A DNA stretch of 64,000 nt from Ascidia mentula (taxonomy: Eukaryota; Chordata; Ascidiacea; Phlebobranchia; Ascidiidae): the NCBI GenBank assembly GCA_947561715.1, contig OX387204.1, forward strand, positions 10,917,001 to 10,981,000. Reading direction: 5' to 3'. Of this stretch, positions 10,537 to 25,500 are shown one piece after another; the stretch's first letter is position 1; every line of letters begins with the position of its first letter. Both the position numbers and the translations under genes were made by a program. Below the pieces are notes generated by a model. That model was not told the DNA's origin. It saw only the letters and a list, made by a program, of their open reading frames with translations, and did no database searches.

Positions 10537-13500
10537 GTTCGCCACCACCTGTTGAAAGATGTTCTGATACTAGTGTTTCCATCAGGTAAAGATTAAAGTA
10601 CTTGCTAAAAATCGCAAAACTTTGTTACTGCTTTTATAGTTACTCTTATATTTTGTCTGCTCTGGGCAATAGTTCTCTGCATATATGTTGTTACAAAACG
10701 GGGGGGAGTGGTTCTCCCTAAATTTTTTCATGGTGTTGGGTACATGATTGATATGCCTCCCATCAACATTTTAAATCCATGTGCATGTTTGGTGTAAAAC
10801 ATCAAGCAAAAAATGCAATTGACTCGATTTAAATAATAATAATGTTGCTGCAGCTTCCCGGTTTGAATGCTTTTTTCAATCTTCACTGTTTAACAACTCA
10901 CTATTGAAGTTGTTTGGTTAAAGAGATTTAAAAGTCAGGGCAATGCATAATGTAAACTAAACCAATGGAATCATTATGATGTAATATATAACAGAAACTG
11001 TCCCAGAGTATGTAGAATGGTATCGGATGTTTTATTGACTTAGTTTTAAAACTTTAGTGAAAGTGTGAATCTATTTTGTTAAAAATGGTATACTAGTACA
11101 AGTAAAGCAGTGATTTATGCATAAAATGCTAAACCACTGAAAATTATTTACTTTAATGAAGAAGAACCTGTAAAAAAAACAATACTGCATGCTCCCAGTC
11201 AGTGCATCACTAAGAACTAAAATATTACAAAGTCTCCATTACATTGCTCGCTATGCTATGTTATGGTTTGCGATCAGCAATTGGTGGTAAATGTCAGTGA
11301 ATAAGGACATTTGCACATGTTTTGCTCAGCGGTTACAGCTTTTAGGCATTACATTATATAAATAACTCATAAACTGTAGTACTTACATAGTCTATTCACT
11401 TTCCTATCAAAAATTTGATAACTTCTGGCCTGCAAGTCGAATAGTTTTTCTACCCCATGTTTAGAATATCATCTGTAGGTTAACAGTTTTTATCACACAT
11501 TGTACAATACATATCTTTTATCCAAACCCAATGATTCTGCACTCCTTTAACATTTTCCTTCATGAGGTTATTAATTTCAGACCTCCTTGGCAAGAAAATG
11601 ATGATGACTTGCGAACAAACAAATATAAACCATGCCAAAAACTGCATAGTGACAATGGAACTTCAAGTTTGAATGAAGCTTATCTACTTGTTCAGGTTAA
11701 CAAGCAATTTATGTTATTTTAGTATTGGCTAAAATCATGCATTATTAATAAAATTGGCAAATTCACTCCTAAACATGGTTTAAACAGTGTATTACAGTGT
11801 TTCTAAAAGTGTACTATGGACTGCTGGTTTAGAAACTCTGTCTTGACTAACTAATCCTAAATTGTGGCCTATCTTCAGTTACAAAAATACTCCAGTTATT
11901 CACATAATCTGGATAATTGCATAGAATTTTAACAATTTGTCTGATTAAAGAAAATGTTGAATATCAAGGTGACACAGCCATATGTTTTTCTAAAATATGG
12001 CAAAGGCAGTTTGAGTGAAAAGAGATGCTGTTATTAATTCAAAGATAGCCTAATTTTCATTGTGTAAGCCCAAGATGTGCTGTTTAATCACAATGCTTAT
12101 TTGTTAAGATACAGTAGGATCCCGTTGTTGTGCTTCCACCATAAAAATTTGTTAACTGTCACATTTGTTTTATGATCTTTTTTCTACATACATGGCATGG
12201 CAAAAAAACAAATTAAATGTCTTAAAAACTCCTATAGTGTTTGGGTTGTGTGCACCATGTCATAACATATCTGCATTAAAATGAAACTGATTACAAAAGA
12301 GAGAGAAAGCACCTGCTGCTGTAAAACTTATAACAACATTATTTTAGTGGGGGAAGAGTAAATTAGCACAGTTATTCACAAGCTTCTTAATAGTGTTTGA
12401 ATGACAAATCACACTGATTGCAAAATTAGTCTAAACTAATAACATCGTTGATGATGATTATTATGTTTACAAAATGCACCCTTTTATGGCCTGGTTGAGT
12501 TTTGCTAGTGAATGTTTAGTGTTTCACATGCAAATATTTTAGATTTCTGCAAAAACATCATGAAATGTGCCGTATCAGTCTTATGTCTGCAACTGAATTG
12601 TCCTGCTTTGGCACTCTTTGAGAAGACTGGCTTTTATATTATGACATACACACGCTTTTGTGGGTAACCCTCGCTTCATCAGGTGTAAATGACACAAAAT
12701 GTGTCACACATGTTATGGCACACCACGTTGGTTGACTTGCAGCTGAATGTTTCCTTTGGTTGCAGTCAGTTCGGAGGAGGTTAAGAAATTTTTTAGGTTA
12801 CGGGGTTGCCGATAGGCTATCACTAGTTACTGCTTTTGTCCTGATGTAAAATGGGTTGCAAGTGCCTTGTAATCTTCTTAGGTGGCCAATCGAATTGTTG
12901 TGTGTGACAACAAGTTGTAATTGACTTAAGTCTTTTGTTTGATCATTGCATTCGAGAAGACAGTATCTTGGGATCTTTGCTGCTCTTTTCATTTCTTTGT
13001 CTACCAAGCTGGCATGGTAGTCATTTGCCAAGAATACGTTTCGCACATCACTTAAACCCGTGTTGCAATCGTCATAACGAGCAAATCTGTCTGTTTTTTG
13101 TATCACTTTGTGTCATTCACACCTGATAAAGCAAGGGTTACCCGCAAAAGCTTATGTACGTTATAATATAAAAGTAGGTCTTCTTAAAGAGTGCCAAAGC
13201 AGAACAATTCAGTTATAGTTATTGGTGTAGCATTTTATTAACATGCATTAAGCTACATTTATTTGTGTTTGCAGGATGTAAACGAACAGAGTTTATCTTT
13301 GGATTGTCGGCAATCTGATGACAGCACCTATAAAGACAGGTACTTTTAGTTTTCTGTCCTAATGGTTTGAGGATATTTGAATGGCCTGATGGGACTGTGC
13401 ATTTTAGACAAATTAGCAGATTTAAAGACTGAAACAATAGTCCTATGTGGCTTGGTTTTACACAAAAGTACAATATGAAAATGAAAGTAGTTTGCTACTG

Positions 13501-16500
13501 CTAATTCAGTTTATTTACATCATAATCCGCGAAAATAAAATGCGGAACAGTAAAACACAATGAATGATCCAGTTGGGATTAGATGAAGGGACGGTAGAGA
13601 CCTCAATTGGTTATTTGAAACCGCCCCTGGGTTGTTTCGAGGTTGCAAAAGATTTACGCGGTTGTACGCAATGACATTGATGAGGCAAGGAGCATATATG
13701 TAGTAAGAATTTCGGGTGATTGTGCTATTTAGGCATTTTAAGCAGCAACATATGTCAAAACTAACAATAAAAAGTGTTATTAATCATGGTGTGCAAGTAG
13801 TCAGCATACAAATGACTTTCTATCATTAATTAGTCCAAACACACAATTTTGCAGTGGATGGCATTGCTGCAAAAATACAGTGGAGACCCTGTTAAGTGTT
13901 ATTGCTATGAACAAGTAAAAACCCATGATGATAAAGGTGTATCTTGTTCTTTTTAGATGTTTTTTGACTAACAACAATACATTAGAATGTGTAAAATAAA
14001 TTTCACATGCAATTACGGTTAAATTTTACAAGTTGTCTGTTATTTTGCAGCTCACTTGATACTGCGTTTTCTTCAAAGAGTAATTGGTTTCAAAGTCAAA
14101 ATGTAAGCTTGAACTTCGTCATTAACTTTCATTCTTAAAAAATTGCTTTTTTTAACAGTTTACACAATCAATTCACCGAAGTTCACACTTCAACTATTGG
14201 AAAGAATCAGAAAACCTCTATGGTAGAATACTGCATTGTTTAAATAATCAAAATTTGTTGCAAAAATCAGTGATTGAGAAACTACATGACTTAAGGTTTG
14301 TAAATTTTTTTGCATATTGTTTTTCTAACCACTAAAAAAAATTGTTATTCAACATCAAATGTTAGTAAAAAAGAACTTTGAGGCATCATCTGATAAAGGC
14401 TGCTTTGTAAAAATGTTCTACCAATAATTGTACTAATACTAAATATTTGTTGTCGTTCTTTTTAGTTTAAACATATACAATATTAGTTTACTCGAAAGTG
14501 TCACAGTTAATTTGCTCCTGAATCATGTTTCAGCTGGTTTTAAACTCTCTTTTTGGTGAGAATTACAACTTTGAATATTTGATGAGAGTTTGCATTAATT
14601 ATTAAGGCCATATGTAAACAATTAGCTTTCCGTAACCTAACATAGTATGCTTCCATGTCATTGTGTGTACCCAGATTACCCACTGTAGTAAAAAATAATT
14701 ATAATTAATAACCCATGATAACGTTTGTGTCACCTTGACTTTTCTTTGTCTTTTGATTGCCAGTGAAGCATATTTCTGCATGTTTTTTTATCATGAGTTA
14801 CTTTTTCATTGCTATTTGCATTACAGAAACTGTTTAATCAAAGTTTGCACAATAATAATTTTAAGCGATATCAACTTTGCATCGAAAAACAATGTTGATC
14901 AAACATTGTGGAAAACTGCATTTTATCAAGTTAGTATCAAGTTATTTTTTTTCTATTTTAGGAGCATAAAAACCTAGGCCTAAACATTTGAATTTCATAA
15001 TTTAGTTCATTAAATTAAATTAGCATATCATCTTTATTACCTATTTATCTACAGCAAGATCAGCTATTTTATCATATGTCACCAAATGTTTGCTGTCTTC
15101 GCTTGTGCAAAGTGAATTGATTTAAACAATGTGATTTCATGTCAAATCACCCAACCCATAAAGCATTACCTTTTTGGATTTTTCTCAAAATTGGTACACT
15201 TGCTCAAGCCCAAACACTTACTCTTTTTTTCAAATTTTCTGGAAATTGACCATGTACTTTTCGAGATATCATACTTTTTTATTATTATTACCGTATTGCC
15301 ACTAGATGGTGATAGCCATTTGTGGATGGATGTTGGGCTCATTTTGAAGGTAATTGCAAGGCCTAACAGACCATACTTACAGATTTACCTGACAAAATTT
15401 TATTTACAATGGAGTAAACAAAATTTTATCGTTAATCTTTGACGGTTCATTTCATAAATGTATCATCTCAAAGAAAAAATATTTTTGGACCAAATGCTGT
15501 CTATATCAGTATTTTTCAACCTTTTCGAGCCACGGAACACTATTTTTATCAAAATAATCTTGCGGAACACCAAATTGTTGTACTGCGCGGCATTGTACTT
15601 AACCAGCAACAGGCTCGCGCAATTACATTCCTATTTTTACAAAACGAATCTTATTGTTTCCCAACAATGGAACATTCAAACTGGTGATAGTGGATGATTA
15701 CTTTCATAAAAAAATATTTTCGACCTGTGTTTCACAGAACATCAGTCAAACTAATAAGTTTCTTGCGGAAAACCTGATCTCTCTTTCACGGAGCACTGAT
15801 GTTTCGCGGAACACCGGTTGAAAATCACTGGTCTATATCATAATAATGCATGACACCCAAAATTTGAATGGGCAAATTATACAGTAAAATTTAGGAGCAG
15901 CTTTTTGGTGGTAGCAATATTTGTACGTTTGCTATACTTCACCATGTCACTTTCATGTACTATATCATGTAATGAATTTTCCCCACTTTATTTTTCCACA
16001 GTATGTACAAATACAGTTCACACATGTAATACAATAGCAAACATAGCACTAAAAACAAGCAATACACAACTGGAAATATTAAAAAACTCTTCTGTTAGGA
16101 TTTATTTTTTTCTTAACTTCAGTTGAAGGGTTTTTGTTGCTTGGTGTTGTTCTTTTTCAGTGAGTGTGTATACTCCGTTTTTGGATTGACACTTGTTAAA
16201 ATGGTTGCTTTTGTGATCATCAAAGAATCTTCAGCTAACAGATAGGCAAATGATGGGGATGGGCCAGCGGGATGCAAAAATTTTACTTTGATGTTATCTG
16301 TTTCATAATTGGATTGTATTACTATTGCCAGCCACCATTTGGTATCATACTTCTCTGTTTCATATCCCACTACATCTTTCTAAGAAATGTCTTCTGAACA
16401 AGGAAGCAAAGACACTCGTTTTTTCATGTTTTTACTGGAGAAGGAATCTTCTTTTACCATGAGATGTACTTCCAACTTATACACCGGCATGTAGAAGTGA

Positions 16501-19500
16501 AACTTTTGGGTGCAACTAATTGCCACGGCCAATTGAAAGCGGTCTCTTCCTCAATAGTGTGTTCCGGCACCAAATTTTGGCAGAGCAATTTTTGTTCCCT
16601 CTACCATAAGCTTTACGTTTTGATGGATGATACACACACACACACACACTGTAAGTTCAGCTACTGCCAGGTAACACCACATGTTTCAGTCGCAAAGTTG
16701 TGAATTTGGTAAAACCTACTTTAACTTCTGTATGTTTTGCTTTGAAATACTGGTAAGCTTCATTCAATGTACATAAAGTGTTGCTTTTCATCTCCAATTT
16801 TCACAGATACATGATCATTCTTTCCTGGCATCATGCGGCTCACCAAATCATCTTGGTAAAACTCAGGGTTGAAGGTTGATGATGCTCCACTTAAGATTCC
16901 GATTTGATAATATGCCCCTTTCATTGGTTAATTTCTTAGCAGTTCTTGCCAATGACTCTGTTATTTGAAATTCTTTCACTATTCGTGCAACAATCCAAGA
17001 GCCAGCAACATGTGTCAGTACTTGTAGTTTTTGACTGTGTTTCTGTGATGAGGCAACTTTTACTTTTAGCTGGGCAATCAAGGCGTTATACTCTTTTTCT
17101 TTCGTGCTTTGTTGAGAAGTAGTGGGGTTTGGTTGGTCCATTTTTAGGCGTTTCCTGATTGTATCTGAAATAAACAGCTATTTAAAAAACATTTTCTTAG
17201 AAATAAAACCGTAGATTCTTCTTGAAAACTGTGCTTTGTGTCCAGGACAAACAGAAGTGATCACAGTGTCATATTGGATACTGAAGAAATTCCATTTCTT
17301 CAGCAGTTGGAATAGAATTGAATGAAGTTGAGCTACCTTCACAGCACTCATTTACTATTATTCCTATATCACAAGCCATCTTTTCTGCAGAAGCTGTTTT
17401 TTTAATACTCATAGACGCCTCTTCTAGAGTACAAAGCGCCTCTTCCTAGAAGCGCTCCACATCCACAAGAACAATCGCTGTGTTAATGATAGGGAACAGT
17501 GCGTTTACTTCCCGGTGCTCTATAACAACTTACTGTAACTGTAGTTTTCCCGCCCATTTTTTATACATCACATGATTTTACAAGCGGTGTTAGCGTTATC
17601 CCCTTTTTCGTGTTGGCACGTTTTTTGGCGTTAGTTGTGTGCTGCACTGTACCATTACCTTGAGGAAGCCTTGTTGAATAACAGGCGAAACGTCGGTGAA
17701 TAAAGTTACGTTTTATCTTTGCCAGAAGAACAGATTATTAAGTTAAAAACATAATTAGTTTGTGTGCAGAGTGAAGGTCTCTATTGTTACACAATAGAAC
17801 ACAGTTTCTAATATGTCACAATATGGTAACAAATGTGTTGTTGTTGAAATAAATGAGTGTTTGAATAAATCATCGATTATGATGTTTAATTGTATGGACT
17901 TGGTGTGTGGTAAAACTTAACCAATTGCTTGCTGTGTGTGGTTATATTACAATTTTACACACATGTAACATAAAAAAACATAGGTGGTGGCACTTCTGGT
18001 TTTTACAATGACAAGTCACATATTGATATACTTTGTAAAGCTGTAGCCTAATGTCAATCCATGAAATCTTCACAGAAACTGTGAATATAAACTAAATTTT
18101 GTAGTTATGTTTTACATCATAGACATTCTATCTTTTAGGTATTTGAAAAGATAAGAGAAAAAGTTTCATCTCAATCTGAACTAAAAAAAGCAACGCTTAA
18201 AAGTCTTCTGACATCAATACTCACAGAGGTAAGCTATCTATTGCTGCCCAAATCAAAATTGATTTTTTTCTTTGACAAGTATAAAAAAAATTCTATTTTT
18301 TCAAGGCTTTTACATTTTATGAGAATTTAATTACATCTTTGGAACGATGTTACAAAATTGATTTAAAACTGATGTTAACCAGTCTGGCATCATCACAAAG
18401 TTATTTTAAAAAAGTCGAAAAACAGGTAACTAACATACTGTTGCAATTATTACATGCTTTAATACTCACTCAAAATTAAGACTTTTTTATGTGTAGTGAC
18501 CTACACTTTCCATTCATACTTGTTGTTTTGTAGAAATTGGCCTATCCATTGTTTCCTGAAATTTGTTTAAGTTCAATGAGGCAATAAACCTGAGCGTGAA
18601 TAGAAAACACTATTATTAAGTTTCAAAACATTAAACTAAATACACCTCATTTTTTCAAATTTGATTATGTGGATATTCGGCTACTCGAAAAAAGTAACAG
18701 ATAATCAGCGGCAGTGTATATGTCTTATAATAAGACACAAACTGATGGTGCCAATGGGCAAAATTTATATTTTGTTTTAATTAATATCAGATACACCAAT
18801 GCTGACTGCTGTTACTCTTTTTTTCTCAAACTCTCACTATTCAATCTAAATCCTCAACAATACCGAATAAAAGTTGCTGTTTTTACATCTCATATTCTTG
18901 GTTTTGGGTAGATTTTCCGAGTTCAACTTTGCATTTGTACACCAATCACTTTTAAGTTACAGTTTTTTTCATAACAACTACTTACAGTAAGATACATTGT
19001 TCCCAATCAACATTGAAACACTTTCATCACTCTACTGACTGTCGCAATTTTTGTTGTGCATTACATCACAGTCAATTGCCATGTTTATAGCTCTTGGAAT
19101 GCTTGATTTTTGTTGTAGTGCTCTTCGAATATTACTTACTAAGACATCTCAACTGTGTCCAATTTAAGGTGTTTTTTACCAATATTCTCCCCCAGGATTA
19201 CTTGTTTAATTGAATTCGATTCGTTCTACAAGATTTGTTTGGATTGGGCGAAGTTTCAGATTGTCTGAAGAGCTTTGTTTCAGGCATAATGCTGTGTAGT
19301 TGGTGGGATATTGGTGAAAACCTACTTGTTTGCCACATCTGAGGCATTTTTGCAAGCTGAAGATCCATACAAGCACTGCAGTTCATGTTTCTAATGTTAA
19401 GCACTGACAATTGACTGTGATGTCATGTGTGCAGCAATAATCGCGTTTAGTCAGTTAACTTTATAATGATGTAGAGAAGAAAGCAGTTAAGTAAGAACTT

Positions 19501-22500
19501 TGGATGGTTGTTGTGAATAGCATACAACTGAAATGTGGTTTGGCATACAAATGTCAGGTTGAAGCAGAAAAATCTACCCATATCCAGATTACAAGAAGTA
19601 GAAAGAGCATCTCTAATCCAGAATTGATAAAGATGATTTGTACCTCTAACTTCGTACAAATTATGTGAAGTTCCGAGCTTCGCTGTATTTAAGCAATGAA
19701 TGGCTTAAAAAACAACCTCTGGTCTTCAGTGAGTCTGGCACTTCGCTTAATCCATATAAATTTGTTGAACAAAGCAAATCGGAATTATCTGGTTTACTGT
19801 TTAAGAGTTTCATATGCCTGCTAGGCCTTAGCGCATACAAACTCGAATATATTTTGTTTCATTGGTATTGCGATGCTTGGAGAGTTCCTTGCAAAAAAGC
19901 TTTGTCTTGTTAATAGACTAAGCTTGCAATAATTTGCTGTCAGAAGTGTTTGATATGCTTGGGAGATATATCACGTTACAATGAAAATCTTCATGAGACT
20001 CTCAATTATGGAATGGCACGACGGTCAGCATCCTTTTCATTATTACCTTATTGATTGAAGCAAATAATCTTGTGTACAATTATGTCAATTTCAAATATTT
20101 GTTTCAGGCTAATCTCAGTGCAACATAATTGTAAAGAAATATCCCTATTGAGCAATTATTGTTTTGTAGTTACTACTTACAAGCACGATGTTTGGAACCT
20201 AGAAATGGTCATCCTTATAACCAAATGGCTGTCATTGCTGTTCGAACAAGGCGACGACTGGATGCAATTTACTACTATGTCCGTAGTCTAGCTACAGCTG
20301 GTGCCCCTATTCATAGTGCAAGAGAAAGTTTAACTTCCCTGTTTGACGATGCAAGAAGAAAGGTACCTGAAATTAAATTGATCTCATTTTTCACAAATCA
20401 TAAGGACATTCACTCCAAGGAGAGAAATAATCAAGACATATTTTCCCATTTTGAATAAGATTATAATAAAAGTGCTAAAGAACTGAACTGGCGTGGGTGT
20501 TTCTTTTTTTATTAGTAAATTAAACTCTTTTATGCGATTATCCAGTACTAGCTTAAATGGTACATATTTTAAAAACTGTTCTCCTGGCACATAAAAAAGA
20601 GGCGTTTTTAAGATTTGTTTGCTTAATGCAGACTTTTGTCACAATATAATGCTGCACCAAGCTAACAATATGATGATGCCAGATAATGCGATTAACTGGC
20701 TTTGCCTGAACTTTAATAAATGTGAATGTGCAAACGTAAACTTCTATTATTTGAATGCCAAGTTAATGGTGGTTCCTTAATTGCACATCAAAATCCACTA
20801 TGCTTTAAAGTAAGTCCCCATCTGTTTGGCTGGCAAAACTGTCACCATGCTGTAGTGACGAGAACAGTTAGCTTGTTTGCACTTCACTTGAATTTTTATC
20901 CAACTGAAAATTAAAACAGCGTTTTATCACATGCATATGTTGCAGCTTGTGCATATTGAAGATGCAGAGAAACAACAAGATACTCAGAAAAGAGTTCATG
21001 TTCCTGCATCATTGTAAGATACCATTATTGTTCCTAAGAATAAATGCAAATGAAATGTATTACATTGAAAGCTGTAGCACTGGACTAGCTTTTTAACAAG
21101 CAGACACAGAGATTTCCACTTTGTGGTGCCTTTCTGTGGACGTCGATCTCTTGAGTAACCAACAACAGAGAAGAACCACCGTGGAGTGCACTATGGCCGA
21201 ACTTGGGTAACCAAGGTACCACAAAGTGAAAATCTTTGGCCTGCTAATTAAGAACTTGTCCAGTGCTGTAGATTGGTCTTGGTTGGTATTTGATTTTCCA
21301 TTATTTTACTGTTAAATACACAAAAAAACCTCTTTTTTCCACATTTTATCTCAAAATCATACTCTAAACATCAATAAAGGCCGCTGCAAGCACACACCAG
21401 CTTTACTCCACGAAAAAAAGTATACAAAACAGGAACTACAATATGTACAGTGATAATATGGAACATGAAATTAACTTTAGAACAAAAAAATTATTTCATG
21501 CTGAGTGATCATCAGCCAACTTAAATGTCTTGGTTGGCCTGGATTCTGTTGTACTTGGTACTGTTACAACACCTTCAAAAGTCTCAACTAAAAATCAGAC
21601 AATAATGCTGTTTTTACCTACAATGCAACCAACATTTTGCAAAACAAGAAAACTGAGCAAAACACGTCCAGCATGATGGTTCAAAAATAATGACATTTTT
21701 ATATAGACACAACACATTTACATGCAGTGGCCAACATGATACTGGGCCAGTCACAGGCATCCTAATCTTTGACAGCATCATTTAAAAAGTAATTACATTG
21801 TGGCTTGTGCTAAAACCGTTTGACTCAAGTAACTTCCTATTGTTTACTACAGTGTCAACACTTCACACTTTCATACCAAACATTGACTATTGTTCAATTA
21901 CATTTCCAACATATTTGCATTTTCTGCAAGTAAATTTTGCACCAGCAAGATAATAATTATTTTTTAGGTTTGTTGATGCTGGTGAAGAGTGGGTTTTTGG
22001 CAAAGATGTTGAAGACAAATGTACTTTAAAAAAAAGTTCATTTGAAATTGCTGGAAGCAATATGTTTTGTGATAGCTCAACAATAAATAAGGTTTGTATG
22101 ACTATGAACTGTTACAATAAATGATTAACTTCTTGGCCAGAGTTAACATGTATGTACTGCAGTTGTATATGCAGCACATTATCCTGATTCCATTGACAAA
22201 ATGGGGCAGGATTTAAAAGGTATACCCAAAACTTTGGGTTTGGGTACCTAAACTTTTTTGTTTGACAGTACAAGGGTTACTAAGAAGAACTAAAGACACA
22301 ATATTTATTCTACTGAAGTATGGATAGTGTTTGATAAACATTTTCAAGTTCAGAAAATGTTACCCCAAACTGAAAATGTCTCACACACAAATGCAATTAA
22401 TGGTTCTTATGTTTTTTGTGGGTGAATCTCAGCAGGTCAGATGAACTAACACATATTGGTACTTGCATCTGTTGAAAATTTACATCTACATTGTACATAA

Positions 22501-25500
22501 ACAAATGGCTATCATGCCTTAAAACGCAATACAATTTTTGCCTAACTCCCTTTTATTAGTACAGCTTTTTTTTAATTTGTTGCTGTATTAATAAAATCCA
22601 GTAATGCATCTACCTAAATGGATGATAACATCAGTTTGTTTGCAAAAATGTATTAGCATAGTTGCAGAGATTTTCCCAAAGACAAGTTATGATCAGCCAT
22701 GTCCATGAATATGAATATTAATCTCACATGTCATTTGGGCTTAAATTGTGTTCCTGTCTAACATTGTATTTCAAGGCAGTGGCAGATCTAGGGGTTGGTT
22801 AACTGTCAGAACACCCCTTCAGTATTTTGGCACATTGTTCTGAGGGTGTGATTCATGAAAGTCGTTTGTTTTGGGGAAACAAGTTGATTGTTATGTAAAA
22901 TAATAATATTTAAAACACATAAACACTTTACAGTTTGGAAGTTATACAGTATATGTTGCTGTAACATATATCAAGCCAAATATAAAATATACCAAACAGT
23001 ATACTTCAATGGGTGTAAATCCATAGCCTTAAAAAACAAGTTTTTATAAAAAGAATGCCGTTTTTGCTAATCAAAGGGCTTGCTTAATGTCCACATGGTA
23101 AAATATGTTAACTTTATATTTTAACATTTCAACTTAAAAAGCTTCAAATCAATTTGTGTTGCTGCTGTTTTTAAAGATGCAAGCATTGGTTCATAAGCAA
23201 ATTTTATCACCAAAGACAACAGCAGATTTACTTTGTTAATCATTGACACAGATTTTTGTTTGGAAATTGGAATATTATAGAAGATTTTATACCACATTTA
23301 ATTTTATTAAAAACAACTTGTCTTAATCTTATCAGATGTTTGTGTTTGTCACAGTTTTATTCAAGAATAATTTCTAGTTTTTCCATTGCCATCTCAACAG
23401 ACGTTATGTTATGCTCATACCTGAACATGATGAAATGTAACAGTATCTGTTGGTTTGAGGTCTGTCATTAAAATTTGTGACTAAAAAACAATCAGGTCCC
23501 TTCAAACCCTATATTTTAGTCAACATGTTTGGGTTTTAACAAGGCAGCAATATTTTTAACAAACTATTTATTTGCGATTGTTAGATGGTCAAAAAATTCA
23601 TCCTTGTTTTTTTGAATGTTCATGGAAAGCTCTTTACTAAAATTGAATTGGGCACTATAGATTCCACAAGCCTTGATGCTTTGCAAATGTTAAAAACGGT
23701 AATTAATTGTTTCTTTTTGATTTGTGCAGATAAACCAATATGTTTTTATTCTTTAAAGCTTTTAAGCTACCCCTCAGCTCCTGTTACAAAAGAAATGATT
23801 TTACAGTTATTGGCAATCAGTTTTTTTAATGTTCATGAAAAACAGAAGCATACAGAAAGTGGTGAGTGTGTTTGTTGAATTTAAAAATTATGCAGTGTTT
23901 ACTTTTTAATCTATTTTTCTTTTTAGAGAAAGGACAATCCATTTTGCTTCATGCAATTCAACTTGCATTTTCAACAATTTCAATTCTTGTTGGACATGTT
24001 ACTGAGTTAGTGCATAGCAAACAGGTTGTGCAAAGTAAACATTTGGATCCATTGGAATATCCAGATTTGGGTGTTGTATTGCCTGCTGTAAAATTCTCAT
24101 GTGACTGGATGTATTCCAATCAAAACTTATGGTATCTATCCCCACCAAAAATGGTAAACCACAAGTAAGTTTTTATGAAAGAGTGATGAGTAGTTTGCAA
24201 AATCATGAGTAGTTTGCAAAATCTCAAATTGTAGAAACAACGTATATTTTTGGTAACATAGTAGTAAGTTAGACACTACCAAATCTCTGGTACTTGTGGA
24301 ACCCTGAAAAGACTTCATATCTTTACTCTTTATTTTGAAGGGACTTTGATATTTGGATGAGCTTTGCTGATATGTGCAATTGGCTTTGTGATGACAACTT
24401 GGTGTTTCCTGTGCATGTTTTATCTTCTTGGTCTCCCAAAACATTTAGGGTAAAAAAATAGTTATGTTAATTCCGCATTGTTTCTGAACAAAATTTAATT
24501 TCTTGTTTTAGGTCATTGGTAGGGGTACTTTTTACAATTTATTGCAATATATTAAATATAATATGTGAAAATTGAGAAATATATGCAAACTATAACTCGG
24601 CATCTAATAACAAAAACAGCAACATAATTTTGTATTAAATTTAATCTGATACCTGCAAAGAATGCTCGGAATTACCAATCCTTATTTAGGTTCATTTTTT
24701 CACAAACAATTGTCAATTCATTTCAAGGTAAACTTACCAGAAGATGATGAATTTGCTGGATTTTGTCCTGCTCAACATCCAGACCATGAAACTAAGTTTG
24801 TTTACTTCAATAAAACTTCAGAGAATGTCCAAAAAGACCTAGTGAATCAATGTGTCCGACTTGCTTCTATACGTGATTTTCTTACCTTTTTATGTGGGAT
24901 GGAAAAGCCATTGTTAGCTTTTCAAAATGGCAGGTACCATTTTTTTATTGAACTAGTTATATAGTACAACTATTTTAAATCAGTACAAGGTCTTCCAAAG
25001 ATACCTTTCTTGAGAACTATGTGATTTTCTAGCAAAAATAAAAGCGCTGATACAAAAGAAATACTGTAGAAAATATAAGTAGTTGAAAAGAAAAAAAAAC
25101 TCATTTGTTGTAAGGTTTTTAAGACCTTTTGTTTTGTTTCAAAGTGCGTTGTTTTTAGTGATAAAACAGATACCAAATCTTTGTTGCCAATAAGGCTATT
25201 TGGTGATTACGGTTCTTTTTTTGATATGATACATTTTTAGATACGTTGTTGTGTTTGAAACTAATTCTTGTGAAAGAGCGGACAATGAACTTTATTTGGA
25301 AGATATTACAGAAAAGGTAGTTTTTTGTAATTAGTCGAATTGCTCTTGAAATTATGAACAATCTCAGGGTGCTCATTTTCATCATTCTTTAACTGATGTG
25401 ATGGGGTTAAAGGAAAATGAAGGTATTGCAGGTTTAAAATTAAACTATAACTCACTGAAGCTGGCCAAGGAAGTCTATGACAAAAGGCAAATTCAAATCC

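Larger units (their letters stand above)
14827..20362 (+). other. smg6: smg6 exons encoding the 14-3-3-like/TPR core
   Basis: Five exons plus a sixth (14827-14929, 18139-18228, 18306-18425, 19923-20023, 20170-20362) run through the helical core shared by SMG5, SMG6 and SMG7, which binds phosphorylated UPF1 or assembly partners. Landmarks in order: NNVDQTLWKTAFYQ, VFEKIREKV, FYENLITSLERCYK, KCLICLGDISRYNENL and NYGMARRYYLQARCLEPRNG. The arginine at the 20023/20170 junction is split CG|T. The 3.2-kb intron 14930-18138 is the main insertion sink of this gene. Confidence 0.9.

Noticed and set aside
14465..14558. Possible smg6 exon between 14295 and 14827
   Set aside because: Splicing it in creates a stop codon at the next junction, and direct joining of 14295 to 14827 matches the family's length better.
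20055..20291. Alternative smg6 exon at 20109 (LISVQ...) with a 41-base intron before 20170
   Set aside because: Looks like the expected SMG6 stretch at first, but the frame does not join. The real exon is 19923-20023 (KCLICLGDISRYN), which joins 20170 in phase.
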